From NCBI GenBank assembly GCA_002189035.1, contig CM007991.1, forward strand, positions 3,100,001-3,164,000: a stretch of 64,000 nucleotides of DNA, given 5' to 3'. How positions within the stretch are numbered: the stretch's first letter is position 1; every line of letters starts with the position of its first letter. The notes under the pieces are model-generated. The model was given only the letters and a program-made list of their open reading frames with translations. It was not told the origin of the DNA and did no database searches. Source of the stretch: Utricularia gibba (lineage: Eukaryota > Streptophyta > Magnoliopsida > Lamiales > Lentibulariaceae). The position numbers were made by a program, and so were the translations under genes. This document shows positions 46,701 through 59,785 of the stretch, piece after piece.

Positions 46701-48868
46701 TGTCAGCATTGCTTAATGCTCTGTGGGCTTTAAGGAGAATGATTTTCCAAAATCCTATTTTATGGGCTTTAGGATATATTCTGCGATGGTGAATTTTGCC
46801 TTTTAGGTTGAACTCTCAAAGTTTCCCCAACTTTTATCAATGTCAAAAACATGTGTAATATGATCTTGGGAAATCGAGTGACACTTTTTATAGCATTTTG
46901 TTTCATTTTTTTTTTTTTCTGTATACAGAGCTTCATGTTAATCTTATTCTGCCCTTGGATTATCAATGTCTTTTTGAACAACTAGGTTGCTGATGTTCAA
47001 ATTAAAGACCAAAAACTGTCCGCTGGTATGGGAGAACTCTCTGCTCCCGTGATGCAGCATGATCCTCAGAAGGCAATATCATTTCCTTCCTGTTCCAATG
47101 AACTGGGGACAGAGACTCCAGAGACAAGTGCTTGCAGAGTGAATGACGATATGGTTTCAACATGGAACAGGGTTTTGGATTCTCCTATGTTTCGGAAAAA
47201 GCCTCTGTTACCCTTTGATGAGTGGAATATTGATTTCTCTGAGTTGAGTGTTGGGACTCGTGTTGGGATTGGTGAGTACCCTTATAAAGTTCCGATGCAC
47301 TCATTTGTGTAACCTGTCCGTAATCGGTACAATATTTTTTTAGGATTTTTCGGGGAAGTGTTCCGTGGCATTTGGAATGGAACTGAAGTTGCTATCAAGG
47401 TTTTTCTAGAACAAGACCTTACAGCTGAAAATATGGAAGACTTCTGCAATGAAATTTCTATCCTGAGGTCTGGTTATTTTTGTTTCTTGGTACTTTTGAA
47501 TAAATTCTCTGCATTGTTCTGTTCTAAGTTCTATTTTCTTTTTTTTTTGTCCAGTCGACTTCGCCACCCGAATGGTACTTTCTGCTCCCTTTCTGTAGCT
47601 TGTATTGATAAACTGACTTGATTCTTAATTTATGCATCCTCGAGTGTAGTAGTTGTAACTTGATTTTTGTTTGACTCATTAGTTTGTAACTGAAAATGCT
47701 GTCTTGATTTTGTTTCTAGTCAGCCAACTGTGTATTTGAAGAATCTCTAAAAACATCCAAATAAAAATATATGCTTGCATTGCTCAATGATACCATCTGT
47801 CACTGAATTTAACATGATGGACTGAAATTGATTCAGAGAGACCAAGTAAAAGGGAATCATTAGTTCTGCATGTGTTGTGTTTTATTGAGGTATACATGTA
47901 CTTGATATTCATCTGGTTTTTTCCTGCAGTTATATTATTTCTTGGGGCTTGCACAAAACCTCCTCGGCTTTCCTTGATCACCGAGTACATGGAAATGGGA
48001 TCACTCTACTACTTGATTCACCTAAGTGGTCAGAAGAAGAAACTTAGCTGGCGTCGAAGAATCAGGATGCTACGTGACATATGCAGGTTCCCAGCTACAT
48101 TGTTTTGTTTTTTGTTTTTTTCCCTCCAGTGGCGCATTCTACGGCTGATTCACATCAGTTCCTAGCCTTAGGATTTTAATTCGTGCCACAGATCTAACAC
48201 ATTGAACTATCTTTGGTATCACTTGTGTTGTTGGGCTACTAAAGAGGGCTGATGTGCGTTCACCGTATGAAGATAATCCACCGTGATCTGAAAAGTGCAA
48301 ATTGCCTTGTGAACAAACACTGGACGGTTAAGATCTGCGACTTTGGTCTCTCAAGAATCATGTCTGATGTTCCCATGAAGGACTCGTCATCCGCTGGTAC
48401 GCCAGAGTGGATGGCTCCTGAGCTCATTAGATGTGAGCCCTTCACGGAGAAGTGCGATATTTTCAGCCTTGGTGTCATAATGTGGGAGCTCTGCACTTTA
48501 AGCAGGCCATGGGAAGGTGTTCCTCCGGAAAGGGTACGTTTCTATCGTCCCCTGTAGCTCATCAATCTGTTCCCTTAATGCTTCATCCCTGTTTTCGATT
48601 CTATACAGGTCGTTTATGCCGTTGCGAACGAGGGATCACGGCTAGACATACCAGAACACTGTGAGGGGACCCTGGGTCGATTAATAGCAGGTACGGACTG
48701 CTTATATAATCCGTAAACAATCTTCTACTCTGGGGTTTCTCACTAACTAACCATGGTGTGGTTGGAAATTCCTCTCATTTGGCAGACTGCTGGTCAGAAC
48801 CTCACGAACGCCCAAGCTGCGAGGAAATCCTGAGTCGCTTGCTGGATTGTGAATTAGCACTTGGCTGA
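43742..48868 (+). CDS. Raf-like MAPKKK with EDR1 domain (At2g31010/RAF13-like)
   Basis: Sixteen coding exons: 43742-43831, 44042-44245, 44610-44792, 44952-45211, 45377-45484, 45580-45657, 45949-46044, 46246-46329, 46519-46633, 46986-47271, 47344-47467, 47555-47574, 47930-48086, 48245-48533, 48609-48690, 48786-48868; lengths close to 752 residues. The N-terminal EDR1-type domain reads WILWSTGMLSEPIPNGFYSV, QIRHGSCRPRAILFKVLAD and FPGQLIPRSTKSIYMTHIS. A serine-rich linker (RRRRSISMTPEIGDD) precedes the kinase: GIGFFGEV, VAIKVFLEQD, HRDLKSAN, CDFGLSR, GTPEWMAPE, all catalytic residues present. The family works upstream in MAPK and osmotic/hormone signalling. Exon 12 is only 20 bases. The first ATG in frame is at 43742; the frame is open a short way upstream without an ATG, so a further 5' coding exon is possible. 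Confidence 0.92.
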
Positions 48869-49280
48869 CATTCGCTCCCTCGTATAGGAAAAAAGAACAA
48901 GTACTCGTCCTTGTGTTTGGCCTCTGGTTTCATGAACTGGGAAAATTTTACATTTGCTCCTCCCGCACATTTCCCAAGTACATTGGAATTGATTCACATG
49001 ATGAGAAACCTACAGCTTTATGACACGCACGTCCATTGGTAAAAAGGGGAGAGTAGTAGACACTTGGAATGCATTCTGCGTTTTGCCCATTGAGTCGAAA
49101 CACTAGGAGGATATATTAGAGGATCAGTAATTGATCAACTATCTGAAGCAAGATTACAGTTTAATCCTCATTGGGGTGCCTTGTTTGCTTCAAATACTTT
49201 GAAAAAAGTAGATGCTTAGAAGCATTTCCCTTGGTTGTGCAGATGCTTCAATGATGTCTCGCCAAGATCATCAGATGCCG
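48869..49280. other. Convergent 3' regions
   Basis: The 3' ends of the Raf-like kinase (plus) and the coiled-coil gene (minus) face each other. No gene seen. Confidence 0.5.
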
Positions 49281-51552
49281 CTACATCTTCTGCTGCAAGA
49301 CCTGGCGTAGCTGAACCTTCCGGTTGTCCATACGTGCTTCCATCAGTCTGGCCTTCAAGCTACCCTTGACACCACTTCTTGGCCATTCAATGCACCCTTT
49401 AGCCTGAGCTCCATGCCGCTTTCCAGACTCTGGTGAGCTAGTTTGCTTGGCCAAATCATAGTGGATGAAACCACCCTTCTCGGAGCCGTTTTCCTTCGAC
49501 GTGATGGTTCCATTTGAAAGCCTTGAGGCAGCGTTTCCATCAACGGATATGGTTTTGTAGTTGTCTCCATTGATAGGGCATGACTTCCATTGCTTTGTTG
49601 CAGTTGAGCCCTCCCTCACTTCCATGATCGAAGACTCGGCTCCTATGCCGGTCTCCCTTCGTGTCCTTGCCCTTGAAGCGTTCTTGACTCGAAAACCTTT
49701 ACCAACTGAGGGATCGCTGCCATAAGTTGAGTAACTGGAGCCTCGATCATCCTCAGCCTGGCTCACAGTCTCCCATTCACTGGTATCATCCTCAAGAGCA
49801 CCGCTTCGATCCATGTACCCATTGTGTTGGATTCGAGTCATGTCTCCTCTGCTAACTGTCTTCACTTCCGGACTCATGGTGTGGATGATAGAAGCATGGC
49901 TCATGGGACTGTACCCTACAAATGGTTCTTCATCTCCCTTGTGCTGAGATTCCTCCATCACATTTTCGAAGATGGAGAAGATCTCGTCTTGGTTTGGGGG
50001 CTCATACTCCATGTTCCTGACATCCTGCATGTTGACAGATGCAGCAACCTGTTTAAGGAATTGGGCTTTCTTGATCTCCCCTGAATCCACTGTTTGAGCT
50101 GTAGACCTCAGGAAAGCATCCAGATCAGATATCAGCTGGTTCATCTGGTTGTATTTCTCCTCAAGCATTACCTTGGCGTCCACCAACTTCATTTGTACAC
50201 GTTCCTCACGCCAAATCTCAGCCATCTGCAGCATCTTCCTTTCGTCTTCAACTTCCTCGCGCACTCGTATCGTCTCCTGTTTCAGTGCTTCCACCTCCGC
50301 CTTGTCTTCTCCAATCTCCTTGGCAAGCTCATCGCATACCTCCTCTATAAGCTCACGAGACTTGCGTTCCTTCTCGTACTCCTGAGCATACCGCTTTGCT
50401 GATAACTTGGCGTTTGACAACTCATTCACCAGCCTAGAATTCACCACCTCCAGCCTTTGGCGGTTTTTCTTTTCTTGGTGCAGTTCATCTTTCATGTCGT
50501 TTATTATAGCACGGACTTTATCATGCTCCCTGCTCCTCCAGGCAGCCTTCTCTTCGCTGACCTTTTCAAGGAACTGTTTGAGCTTTTTATTCAAGGATTT
50601 GCGCTCGGTTTCAAGCTCATTTATTCTGGCTTTTGCCTGATCCAGGTCTGACTCAAGGGCAGATATAATGGCAGCAGAACGATGCTCACTAGGCTTGAAT
50701 GTCTTCATTGCTCCTTCAATCTCTGCGTTCGGGTACTGAAACAGTGGCTCAAACTGCAAGTTCAGTACACTGAAGTAGAGAAACGGAGGCATAAAGAAGA
50801 GAAATACCTTCAGAGGATGCCCTTGTCTTGCACCAGATACCGAATGCCGGCTGCTCGTTGCATCCCCATGTTTACAAGACGTGTGTTCTCTCCACCACTT
50901 CTTCCTCCAGTCTGCAGACCAAGATGAACTCTGGTTATCACTCATGAATTACAAATAATGAAGATTTCGTGGCATCCCATCCCTGCACCAAGAACAACTG
51001 AGCAGAATGGAACTGAAAACGAGGCGTTCTTGTTCCTAAAAGTACCAAGATCATGTATACTGTAACAAGAATGCACAGTCAAATGGCATCTAATATCAGC
51101 AACAGCATACTTGTGGTATGTTTATGGCGATGAATGATCCGTGAAAGGGAAAACAAATCTACCTGAGCACCAACCCTTGGGTCCTGAGCGTCAGGCAATT
51201 TCATTCTCCAGAGCCCTGCGGCGAGTTTCCTTGCTGAGACGGCTGCCCTAATTCGGCCTCCTACGCCTTCGCGGGAGTGCTGTTGGTCTTCCATGGACTC
51301 GTCATTATACGCGACGCGCTCATCAAACTTCCATTTAAGCAAAGGGGTTTCAGGCCTGCTACACATTCTAGCAGACGGATCCAGGGATTCCCTTCTCAGC
51401 CTGAATCCACGCCTGGAACTCCTCGCTCTCCGGCGAGGCGGCTTCCGCGTAGGAAGACTAGGTCTTCCGCGGAGATCTGTAGGCTGCGGAGGGTTTTCCG
51501 ATGGCTGGATTTCTTGAGCGCCGGGTCTTTCATTAGTCACAGTGACCTTCAT
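49281..51552 (-). CDS. Coiled-coil protein of the BRANCHLESS TRICHOME/At5g41620 group
   Basis: Three exons on the minus strand, 51552-51163, 50930-50808 and 50753-49281, all phase 0, give 661 residues. The start MKVTVTNERPGAQEI at 51552 is followed by an Arg/Pro-rich N-terminus (RKPPRRRARSSRRGFRLRR) and the family element VSARKLAAGLWRMKLP. A long coiled coil follows: SALESDLDQAKARINELE, EEVCDELAKEIGEDKAEVEA, and EDERKMLQMAEIWREERVQM, the signature stretch of the group. The C-terminal third is polar and ends KGSLKARLMEARMDN. Related proteins act in cell shape and the microtubule system; the role here is inferred only. The second intron is just 54 bp, a multiple of three without a stop, and would add a hydrophobic 18-residue insert if retained. 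Confidence 0.85.
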
Positions 51553-53698
51553 TGCTACCGCTGCAAAAGAAAAGAACAACCTCGGCCCAGCTTCTGCGAC
51601 TCACGAGGCGGCGCGTGAGCATCCGAATCTTCCGAATGCGAGGAATGCGCAAAGTTCCGCTTCGAATCTTCAGATCAGGCGCGGCGGTGGATAAAATGTG
51701 GGGATGTGTAGATCAGTATCAGTCAACGTCTCCCGAGAGCACAACCAAAAGAAGGGGATGGATTGGGTTGGATTGGGAACACACTGAAACGACGTCGTAA
51801 TAGCAACTCGCCAATTGGACCGTAAAAAGCCCCGGCCCAATTCACACCAACTGCCACCAATATATATATATTTTTTATGGATCCGAAATTGGAGAAAATT
51901 CTCTCAATCTCTTTTCAAAATTTTTTGGTGCTTTATTACTTTATTTTAATTTTTAAAATAACAAAATAAGCTAAATAGGTAACAAAAAGCTATTTTAATT
52001 TTTTAAAATGTAATAAACAAAGTATATGTGGCCTCTCCAAAAATAACTTTTTTAGCATTATTGTATTTATATTTATTTATTATTAAAATAATAATTTATA
52101 TTATATAGGAAAAGGTATTATGGTGGCGTGCATTATTATATTAGGTGCAGACATAAAGCCATTGAGCATCAATTGCCCCCAAATTATTGAATTCGATTTT
52201 TGGGGTAGATTCTAAAACCTAAATTGAATTATCTGCGGCTAATTACGAGTATTGCCTCCGGAGATTTACATCACTTCTGCAGTCAAGTTGGTACAAGAAG
52301 AGAGATAATCTTGAGCCGTTGACGGAGGTCATCTTTTCTCTGGTAGTAATTTGTTTTTTTTTTTTAATCTTTATTGCTCCCAATTTTTGTTTTGCATTTG
52401 CTCGCGGGTGTGGTTCATGTCTTGCTATCGACGTATGCATGCTTGTTGTGCCGTGGATTGATCTGATTGTTGCGAAGATGGGTTTCGTCAATTAATGGGT
52501 TTTTTGTAGTGTTGTGATTTTTAGCAGTTGTTTAGGTGTGAACATCTCATCCCAGAAGGAATGAATAGACCGACTTTTTGGGTGTTATATCAGGATATTT
52601 TTCTTTGTTAGTTTGGTGGGAATTTGATTTTTGTCTGAACGTAGAAATATACGACGCAGTGTTGCTGTGCTAACTCCATTGATCGAACTAGAGATAAGAG
52701 TGTTCCCTATGAAAGTTCGTTCTCCACTCGCTGATCCTTACTGGCGACTTTAGGAGAACGATCGGTTGAGATGACATCAACAGTGCATTCTTTTAAATAA
52801 CCTGACGGATTTGCTTCAGATGCTGAATATGCCTCCGGGGTTTAGTTCTCATCTTATTCTTCGCATAAAGAGTCGAACTTGGTCAATTAAAAACTTTTGA
52901 TAATATTTAGTTAGGAAACGATGGCGATGCTGGGCCTTCTGTGTGTTATGCCGTGTACGGAAACCTAAGCGTTTCATCAGGTGACGATTTGCATGGAGTT
53001 TGGTTGATTTTCGTGGGGTGAACGCCTGGATATCACCTGGTTATTTAAATTAACGAAAATTTGTGGGAAAGAAACTCATTAGGCTCATTTTCAGGAGCAA
53101 AGTTCAGATTGCTGGTTCAATCCACAGCATTGTTTCATTGTGAAGGACTAATCTAGTTTGCCTTTTGATGATTCAGATTATATAGTACTTGCTAACTATT
53201 TGATGGTAGTTACCCCCAGAGTGAGGACTGTCCCTGGGCTGTGTCTAAGCCTCGATAATTTGATAATAACTGATAATTCTGATTCTTTCAGAAAATGAAT
53301 GAAGGTGTAAAGGTTTTGTCAAAGTGGACAGAATCATAAAAGAGTTCAGTTGATGTGTTATTATTCCGCCTCATTCATATTTGTCTACTTGCGGAAATGA
53401 GATTGTTATTCTGGAGCTACTGATGCTGTTGAGAGATTTCGCAATAAATTTCTTTGTTGCATAAATCAAGAAGTTTTCTTTCAAGTTCTGGTTTCAAGCT
53501 ATATGTCATGTCTGCTTTTTGTAACACTACTGTTCCCTGCGCAAGTCATCTGCTTAGTATGTTTTTATCACTCATTTGTGTCCATGGAAGGTGTAAATCT
53601 CAATTTTGTGCAGGATATAAGATATATATTGCCAGGCAGGAGTGAAGAACTAGGTGACACTTGTCTGCCTAGTTGTTTGCTTTTTTTTACAGCTGTAA
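51553..53698. other. Promoter of the coiled-coil gene, AT-rich spacer, long leader of the AT-hook gene
   Basis: GGCCCA near 51833 is a site II-like word for the minus-strand gene. 51860-52240 is AT-rich. From about 52240 to 53690 the sequence is transcript-like and probably holds leader exon(s) and a long leader intron of the AT-hook gene, ending at the acceptor ttttacag at 53692. No other gene seen. Confidence 0.45.
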
Positions 53699-54858
53699 AT
53701 GAACCCATTCACTCAAGGTGAGACCTCTGGTGGCCCATCAATTCATCCAGAAAAGCGTAAGCGTGGCCGTCCTCGGAAGGATAAAACCCTGAAGAACATT
53801 GAACCCTTTCGTGTGACATTTGGTTCTGATGGGGCTCAGTCCATGGTTGGCCAACCGGTAGCTGGTTTCATTGAGGCCTCCTTTGATGCTGGTTTCTTGC
53901 TGACTCTCAGAATCGGCAACTCCACTACAAATTTGAGGGGTGTTGTTTTCAAGCCAGGGCATTTTGTTCCCATCACAGCTGAAAATGATGTTGCTCCACA
54001 ACTTCAGATGATCGGTGGTGATGACCTCAATTTTCCACCTGAAAATCGAAGTTGGTCTCATCGTCCAAAACTTGCCATCGTAAAAGCCCGTGCTAAACGT
54101 GGATCTGCAACTCCAACCTCTGCTTCTGTTCCTTCAGTGGGTGGTAGAGGTAATGTGGTTCCTGTCGTTCTTCCACCTGTTGGTTTGCCTAGCCGAGTGC
54201 CAACTTCCAGCCAAATGCCTCCAGATGTGCACATGGTCGAGCCACTGTCTGTTGTTCCTCCAAATCGAGCGATTCCAGTCGAGCAGAGGCATGTTGTTTC
54301 ACCTCTTCCCACAAGCCACCAAGTTTCCCAGGGAAGCCAGCAGCAGAATTTCAGTGGAGGAACATCCAGCTTTGGACTCCCGGAAAAGGCAACACCAACA
54401 GAATCAACGGATACGGATGACATGAGCTCCTTGGAATCATCTGATGCGCAAACTGAGAATGGCATTGAAGAGGAGTTAGATGCTTCTGGAGAAGAAGAAT
54501 TAGGTATTGTTGCAAAGCAAGAAGTCACCAGCGGGGATGGAATGTTTCCTGCTGAACCTTCACGAGATGCTTCCACAGCAAATTTCGTCGTGTCACCACA
54601 AAATGCTCCAGCAAGTCCATTATTCAGTTACACGCCCGGAAGAATGACTGATCTCTTACAGGTATGAAGAAAGCAGCAAATTTGGAGACATTCATGATTG
54701 TTACTCTTGAAAATGCCGTCTCTCACATATCCTGGTTTTAGGCTGTTCAGGAGAACATCAAAGACAAGCAAGTGCAGGTTGCTGAGCAGCAGACACCATC
54801 CACTTCCAAAGTTGAGTTCAATGAACTTGGGACATCAGTAACGTATCCTAACAACTGA
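53699..54858 (+). CDS. AT-hook protein (At5g54930 type)
   Basis: Nuclear DNA-binding protein of 359 residues in two exons, 53699-54661 and 54742-54858, phase 0. The start MNPFTQGETSGG is the first ATG after a strong acceptor. One AT-hook lies at about residues 19-27, EKRKRGRPRKDKT, with the RGRP core that fits the AT-rich minor groove. A conserved globular domain follows, QPVAGFIEASFDAGFLLTLR, NLRGVVFKPGHFVPI and AENDVAPQLQMI, which is characteristic of a small plant family and distinct from the PPC domain of AHL proteins. The rest is Pro/Ser/Gln-rich and acidic, ending SKVEFNELGTSVTYPNN. Inference: a chromatin-associated regulator. Confidence 0.85.
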
Positions 54859-55455
54859 ACTTTACTGCGACAAGAAATCCATAAAGCTGCTGTTGATCTT
54901 GTAATGTATGTGGGATATGGTTTGTACACATGGGGGTCCATACTGATGCTGGGACTTCTGGAGGCCTGTTTCTACGGTACCTTGATTTCCAGGTACTCTG
55001 TTGCATGAATGATATACTTGCGGTACAGCATAAATCGTGTAGATTTTAGATGGTCTCAGAATACGAACAAGGAATATTTCACCAGTGTTGAACAATTACC
55101 AGATGGTTTTCTCTGTGAAACAAATTGCTGTTTATCATTCAAGTTATTCATTCCTAACTCTTGCTCGAGCACACATTAGCAAAGGAATGTCTCCTACATG
55201 AAAAGCCATCTGGGTCAATGCATTCAGGTAATATTAAGGGATGCACATTTCCTTCCATATGCATTGTACAAGAAGCATCTGCTGATAAGAGCAAATATCA
55301 GTTATTCAGATGCATTTACAAAGAAATTGTGGAACCTAGGCTTATGCATGCTACCTTTCTATACAAATAAAACACTATGAGTTTTACTTCATAAGGACCG
55401 TGCATGATACAACACAAAACTACCAGCTTTTAGCAGCTATAACGGCTTCTGTCTA
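54859..55455. other. Convergent 3' regions
   Basis: The AT-hook gene (plus) and the NlpC/P60-like gene (minus) end facing this stretch. No gene seen. Confidence 0.5.
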
Positions 55456-58284
55456 TCAGCACCCGTCTGGTCTGTAGTAATCTGGAGGTAATGAAGGGCA
55501 CTTTTCATTCATGTGAGGGTAAGGATCCATTGTATTGTACCCCGGTAATTCCATGCGATATTTCCCTCGAATCTGGCAGAATGTTGGTTCATAATTATCA
55601 CACCACGATGGCAAGCGGCTTGAGTTGTTCTCGAAGAACTTGAGAGAGTAAGCATCCTTTATCTGAAATTGCAAGGATTAGATGGTTGATTAAGCAGATA
55701 AATATCATGCTTATCGACATAAAGCATCCCATATATTGCAGATTCATTGAAATTCATGCACTTTCATCGAAATTCTCCTTGCGTGTTATTTTCGAACTCA
55801 AATGTAGGCATTACCGTGAACTCAGTGACTTGTATGGAGCTCGAAAGTTCACCGAACAACCCAGCTTCTTTGTATAACTCGAAGACAAATGCAACGCAAG
55901 AAGTTGATTTTCCGTCGGCATAAATCCAATCATCTCGCTCAGGAATGGCCAAAAGTTTACCAAATGATGATCCACGCTTTTCAACTTCTATGAGGACTTC
56001 AGAAAGACTCAAGTTCTGCAGACAAAAAAAGTTATGCCATGAATCTTGAATCAAGTAATGAATGTTAGGCTTCAGAAACTAATGCAATGACCCTATGATC
56101 AACGACAACGTGTATATGCTTAAAACCTGAGTGTTCAGCCGTTTATTCAGTGCTTCGTTCCACATATTTCCAGCATATGCCGGCTTCATCTGAGTCCAAA
56201 CAGTCATCACAGACGCAACCTTAGAAGAGTATGGAAGAAACTGTAAGTTAGACGAACAGGGGGTGCAATGTTATGATGAGCAATGAGTTATGCCAAAAAA
56301 AGATAGCTACGTAACAGAACAGTGGCTCTTTAAAAATACCAACTTCCGAAACACACTAATTTCACAGATAATGCAACCTTCCATCCGCTCCGGAAAGCCT
56401 TGTAACTCAGGTTTCAGAATCAAACGGTGCAACACAAATTAAAGGATGTGTGGTAAAGATGAATATTTTTTAGCCAATAGTTATTTTTAAGAGTCAATTA
56501 AAAGTACCAGATGTGCATCAAGAGGTTCTGGGTAATTTCCGCGGGCGGTATCAATCCAACTGAATATAAGGTTATGATACCCATATGGCAATCCCTCCAT
56601 GCTTTTTGCAAATTCCCATGCAGCAGTCTCATTGAACTTTTCCCGCAATGTGGGATGCAAAGGCAGCAGAGCTATATGTGGATTAGAGTCGTCTTTCGTC
56701 AGCTCAAGTTCCCACCACTCATCCCACGGTAAAATAGCAATGACATCATCCCCCTAGAAAACACATGATAAGATCTCAACCATACTGTGACATCGGGTAA
56801 AGAAGATGTTAAAAAAAAATCCGAGTTGGATACAAGATACTCATTAAAAAAACGCCCCGTGAGAAGAAATGGTGCACACTTCAAAAATTTGGGCACAAAA
56901 GTCAAGCACTTACAGCTTCATTTTCATGCCCCGATTCTGCAACCCAGAGCTTTCCCTCAGAGTCCCTCAAACATACAGCAGAATGGCCAGCATAAGATCC
57001 AGTAACCCACTTTTCTAGAGTTTCAAAAGCACCCCATCGGCCACGGATTTTTGACAAGGCAAGGAAATCCCCAGAATGAATCTCATCAGCAGATATGTTG
57101 GTGACCCAAGGTTGCGGACGTATCTCAAAGCTAGCACCCATGTGCTTCTCTAAGAACGCAATATTTGAGTTTTCGCCCCATTGAGTGTTTGTGAACAAAG
57201 GAAAGACCTCCCAAAGTGCCTGGAGTGTTCCAATCATGCCTGCTTGCATGAGAAAAATTGAAACGCCCCGGTTTCTGACCTACTTGACATAAAAAGTCGG
57301 TCACAATTTAATATGAGAATTTTGAGCATGAACATATCATTTAAACAATTAGGCTTACATATTCAAGCTCGGCTTCTGATTCCCACTCTTTGAACTCAAC
57401 TGTATGTTCTCGAGACAGTAAGTAATAATCCCACGTAACGCGAAAAGGAGTTGCGAAGATATAAAGGTCGATGCACGTCCAACTATGAGCATTGCTGACC
57501 TACAGGGAAATAGAAGAACAATAGGAATGGTGGAAATAATACACTTAGATCAACATACCAAATCTGCCTCATCTCATGTTGTGCTAGCAAAGATCCTACT
57601 AAGGACCAGAAGCTTCCTCATTTTTTCTTTATAACAAAACTCACAAATTCTCTCCTCTAAACTTCAATGCGAAACAGAGGTTCTAATTTCGTGGTATTTC
57701 ATATTTGGAGCACTGAAAATGTAAATAGTTCAGGAAGACTTCGCATTAACTTGGTAGCATTGATGATGATTTCTTCCCCACCCCCAAAAAAAAGAAAAAA
57801 ATCTTCTTTTGACCTGAAATAAACTGATAAAAGAACAAGGCCCACTCCGCCGTTACATAGTTCAATTGGCATGAATCCTCCATTAATTTCAATCACACAA
57901 GAACCACAGCTAAAAAAATAACAGATGAAAGAAGAAAAGAGAATACCTTGATATGAAGTGTACCACCCCAAACTCACTCCCACTTTTATTATGCAATTCC
58001 AGCCATGCAGTGTTGTTATAAAAGCAAGCCCCCTTCCACTGCAAGTTCATTCCGTCATCAGACTTTGCTGCCCCCACAAACGACGGCAGAAGGTCCGCTG
58101 CATTCTCGAGCATGTTGAGAATAGGCCAAGAAACTTGCCTCGGTAGAAGAGGCAAAACATCCCTAGGACGAAAGAGTGCTTTCACAGCACCTACTTGGGA
58201 TGTATCCGCATCGAAACCAACAAGAATCAAGAAAACCACCAACAGGCTCCGAAGAGATAGGATCGAACTCCTGCAAACTGCCAT
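55456..58284 (-). CDS. Uncharacterised secretory protein with a possible permuted NlpC/P60-like core
   Basis: Seven exons on the minus strand: 58284-57947, 57494-57359, 57279-56914, 56753-56508, 56219-56127, 56015-55815 and 55662-55456; about 528 residues. The start MAVCRSSILSLRSLLVVFL gives a signal peptide, so the protein enters the ER. The first part has LNMLENAADLLPSFVGAA and NAHSWTCIDLYIFATPFRVT. The second has SYAGHSAVCLRDSEGKLWVA and, after a Trp-rich segment (ILPWDEWWELELTKDD), KSTSCVAFVFELYKEAGLF. The order His (GHSAV), Glu (VAES), Cys (TSCVAF) is that of permuted NlpC/P60-type papain-fold enzymes; this is my inference. The family is widespread in plants but I know no assigned role. 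At exon 1's end, a missing base in CCCC (57966-57969) appears to shift the frame; acceptor use at 57498 (with an added base) or at 57494 (as written) both restore it. Confidence 0.78.
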
Positions 58285-59785
58285 CACCAAAATCCCAAAG
58301 CCAGAACAAGGGATTTCGCGATGAGACCCGAGAGCATTTACGCGCACTGCAAACCACTCGAAGAAGAAATTACTTGCACGACAAAACTCGTTAGATTTAC
58401 GCGCGTGCTAACGTGCACCGATACCGTGAGCATTTAAACCGATCTGCAAACCGGGCCCAACAATCTGACCCATGACCCTTTTACCTAAAAATGGGCCTCG
58501 TATAATAAAATCCCTATAAGCCCAATTCCAAAATATGCATTTCTTATTTATAAATTAAAAAATTGCATTTTATTAGAACGTTGACTAGAAAACAACTTTA
58601 CTAAAATTGGAATGTATGTGTGCCTAACGTTTTCACCGTTTTGTGCATGACCATTTTTAGTACGCAAGTAAATGGAAAAACTTCATTAATTAATTAACCT
58701 GAACCACCGTACCCGTTTTGCCAAAACTAGTAAAATTGGGAATGAATTATAAAAGTAATTACACTATTTTTAATGTATAATAAAATAACAATCATATATG
58801 TAAAAAATTGATTTTAATGATTTAAACAGAAAAAACAGGATGACTACTTTTCAAAAATAATAGTAAAATTAGTGGGGGCGAGTGGTAGTATTTTAATTAA
58901 TTATACATCCGAATTTTTTGTTTTTATTATATTTAGAATCATAAATAAAACATTTATTTAAAAAATTAGGTATTTACCAGTATGCCCTTTTTAATAATAC
59001 GTTGCCTGTACGGACACCCCACTTCAATGTACTATGACAGTGTACTACTGTCCATAGCCAACTCCCCGGTCCGCCCTTGTTTCATACGGACGGACACGGC
59101 AATAGGTGGACACGGCTTCCTTCACATTCTTCCAAAAAAAACGAAAAAACAGCATAATAATATTGATGATATTATCAAATTATTCAAAAAAAAAAGAAAA
59201 TGAAGGAGAGGGACATATCTGGAGAGGTGACCGGAGCAGCGGGGGAGTGCCACACCATCAGAACACGTTGTCCATAGCATTTCTGATGGGGTAATTATAA
59301 GAGGTCCCGGTAGCAGGTGACACATTTATGATTATTACCGGCTCTTGTTAGAAGCGAAGGCTGTAGTATTATTATGGGCTCCCAATAGAAGTGACGGCTG
59401 TAATAGGCGCATGCCGTGGACTGCTGGGAAAAAATACTAGTGCCCATAAAGGAATGGTAGGGGAGTGTGACAACCGTCTCTGGGCCCCACGGCAGAAACA
59501 TAAATAAATATAATATATATATGTTTCCAAAAGAAGGGCAGAATAATGGCATGGCACCATTTAAGGCACAAAGCCCCACATTAATGTTGTTTGTTATGTT
59601 GATGAATGTGCATGTCATCCCGTCGACAATGTGGTTTCGAGTAAATGAAATACTTTTTTTATAAAATAGGGAACAGGATTTAATTGTCACAATTATAAAA
59701 ATGGGAAAATAATAAAAAAGGCGTGATAATTAGGACTTTATTAAGATAATAACCCAGGCGTGAATCTAATTTATGATGTTGGATT
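58285..59785. other. Promoter with site II words, then AT-rich spacer
   Basis: At about 58445-58530 several site II-type words (GGGCCCA, TGGGCC, AGCCCA) lie 160-250 bases upstream of the minus-strand start at 58284. 58530-58980 is strongly AT-rich. 59000-59785 holds the 3' region of the FAD4-like gene and no other gene. Confidence 0.5.
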
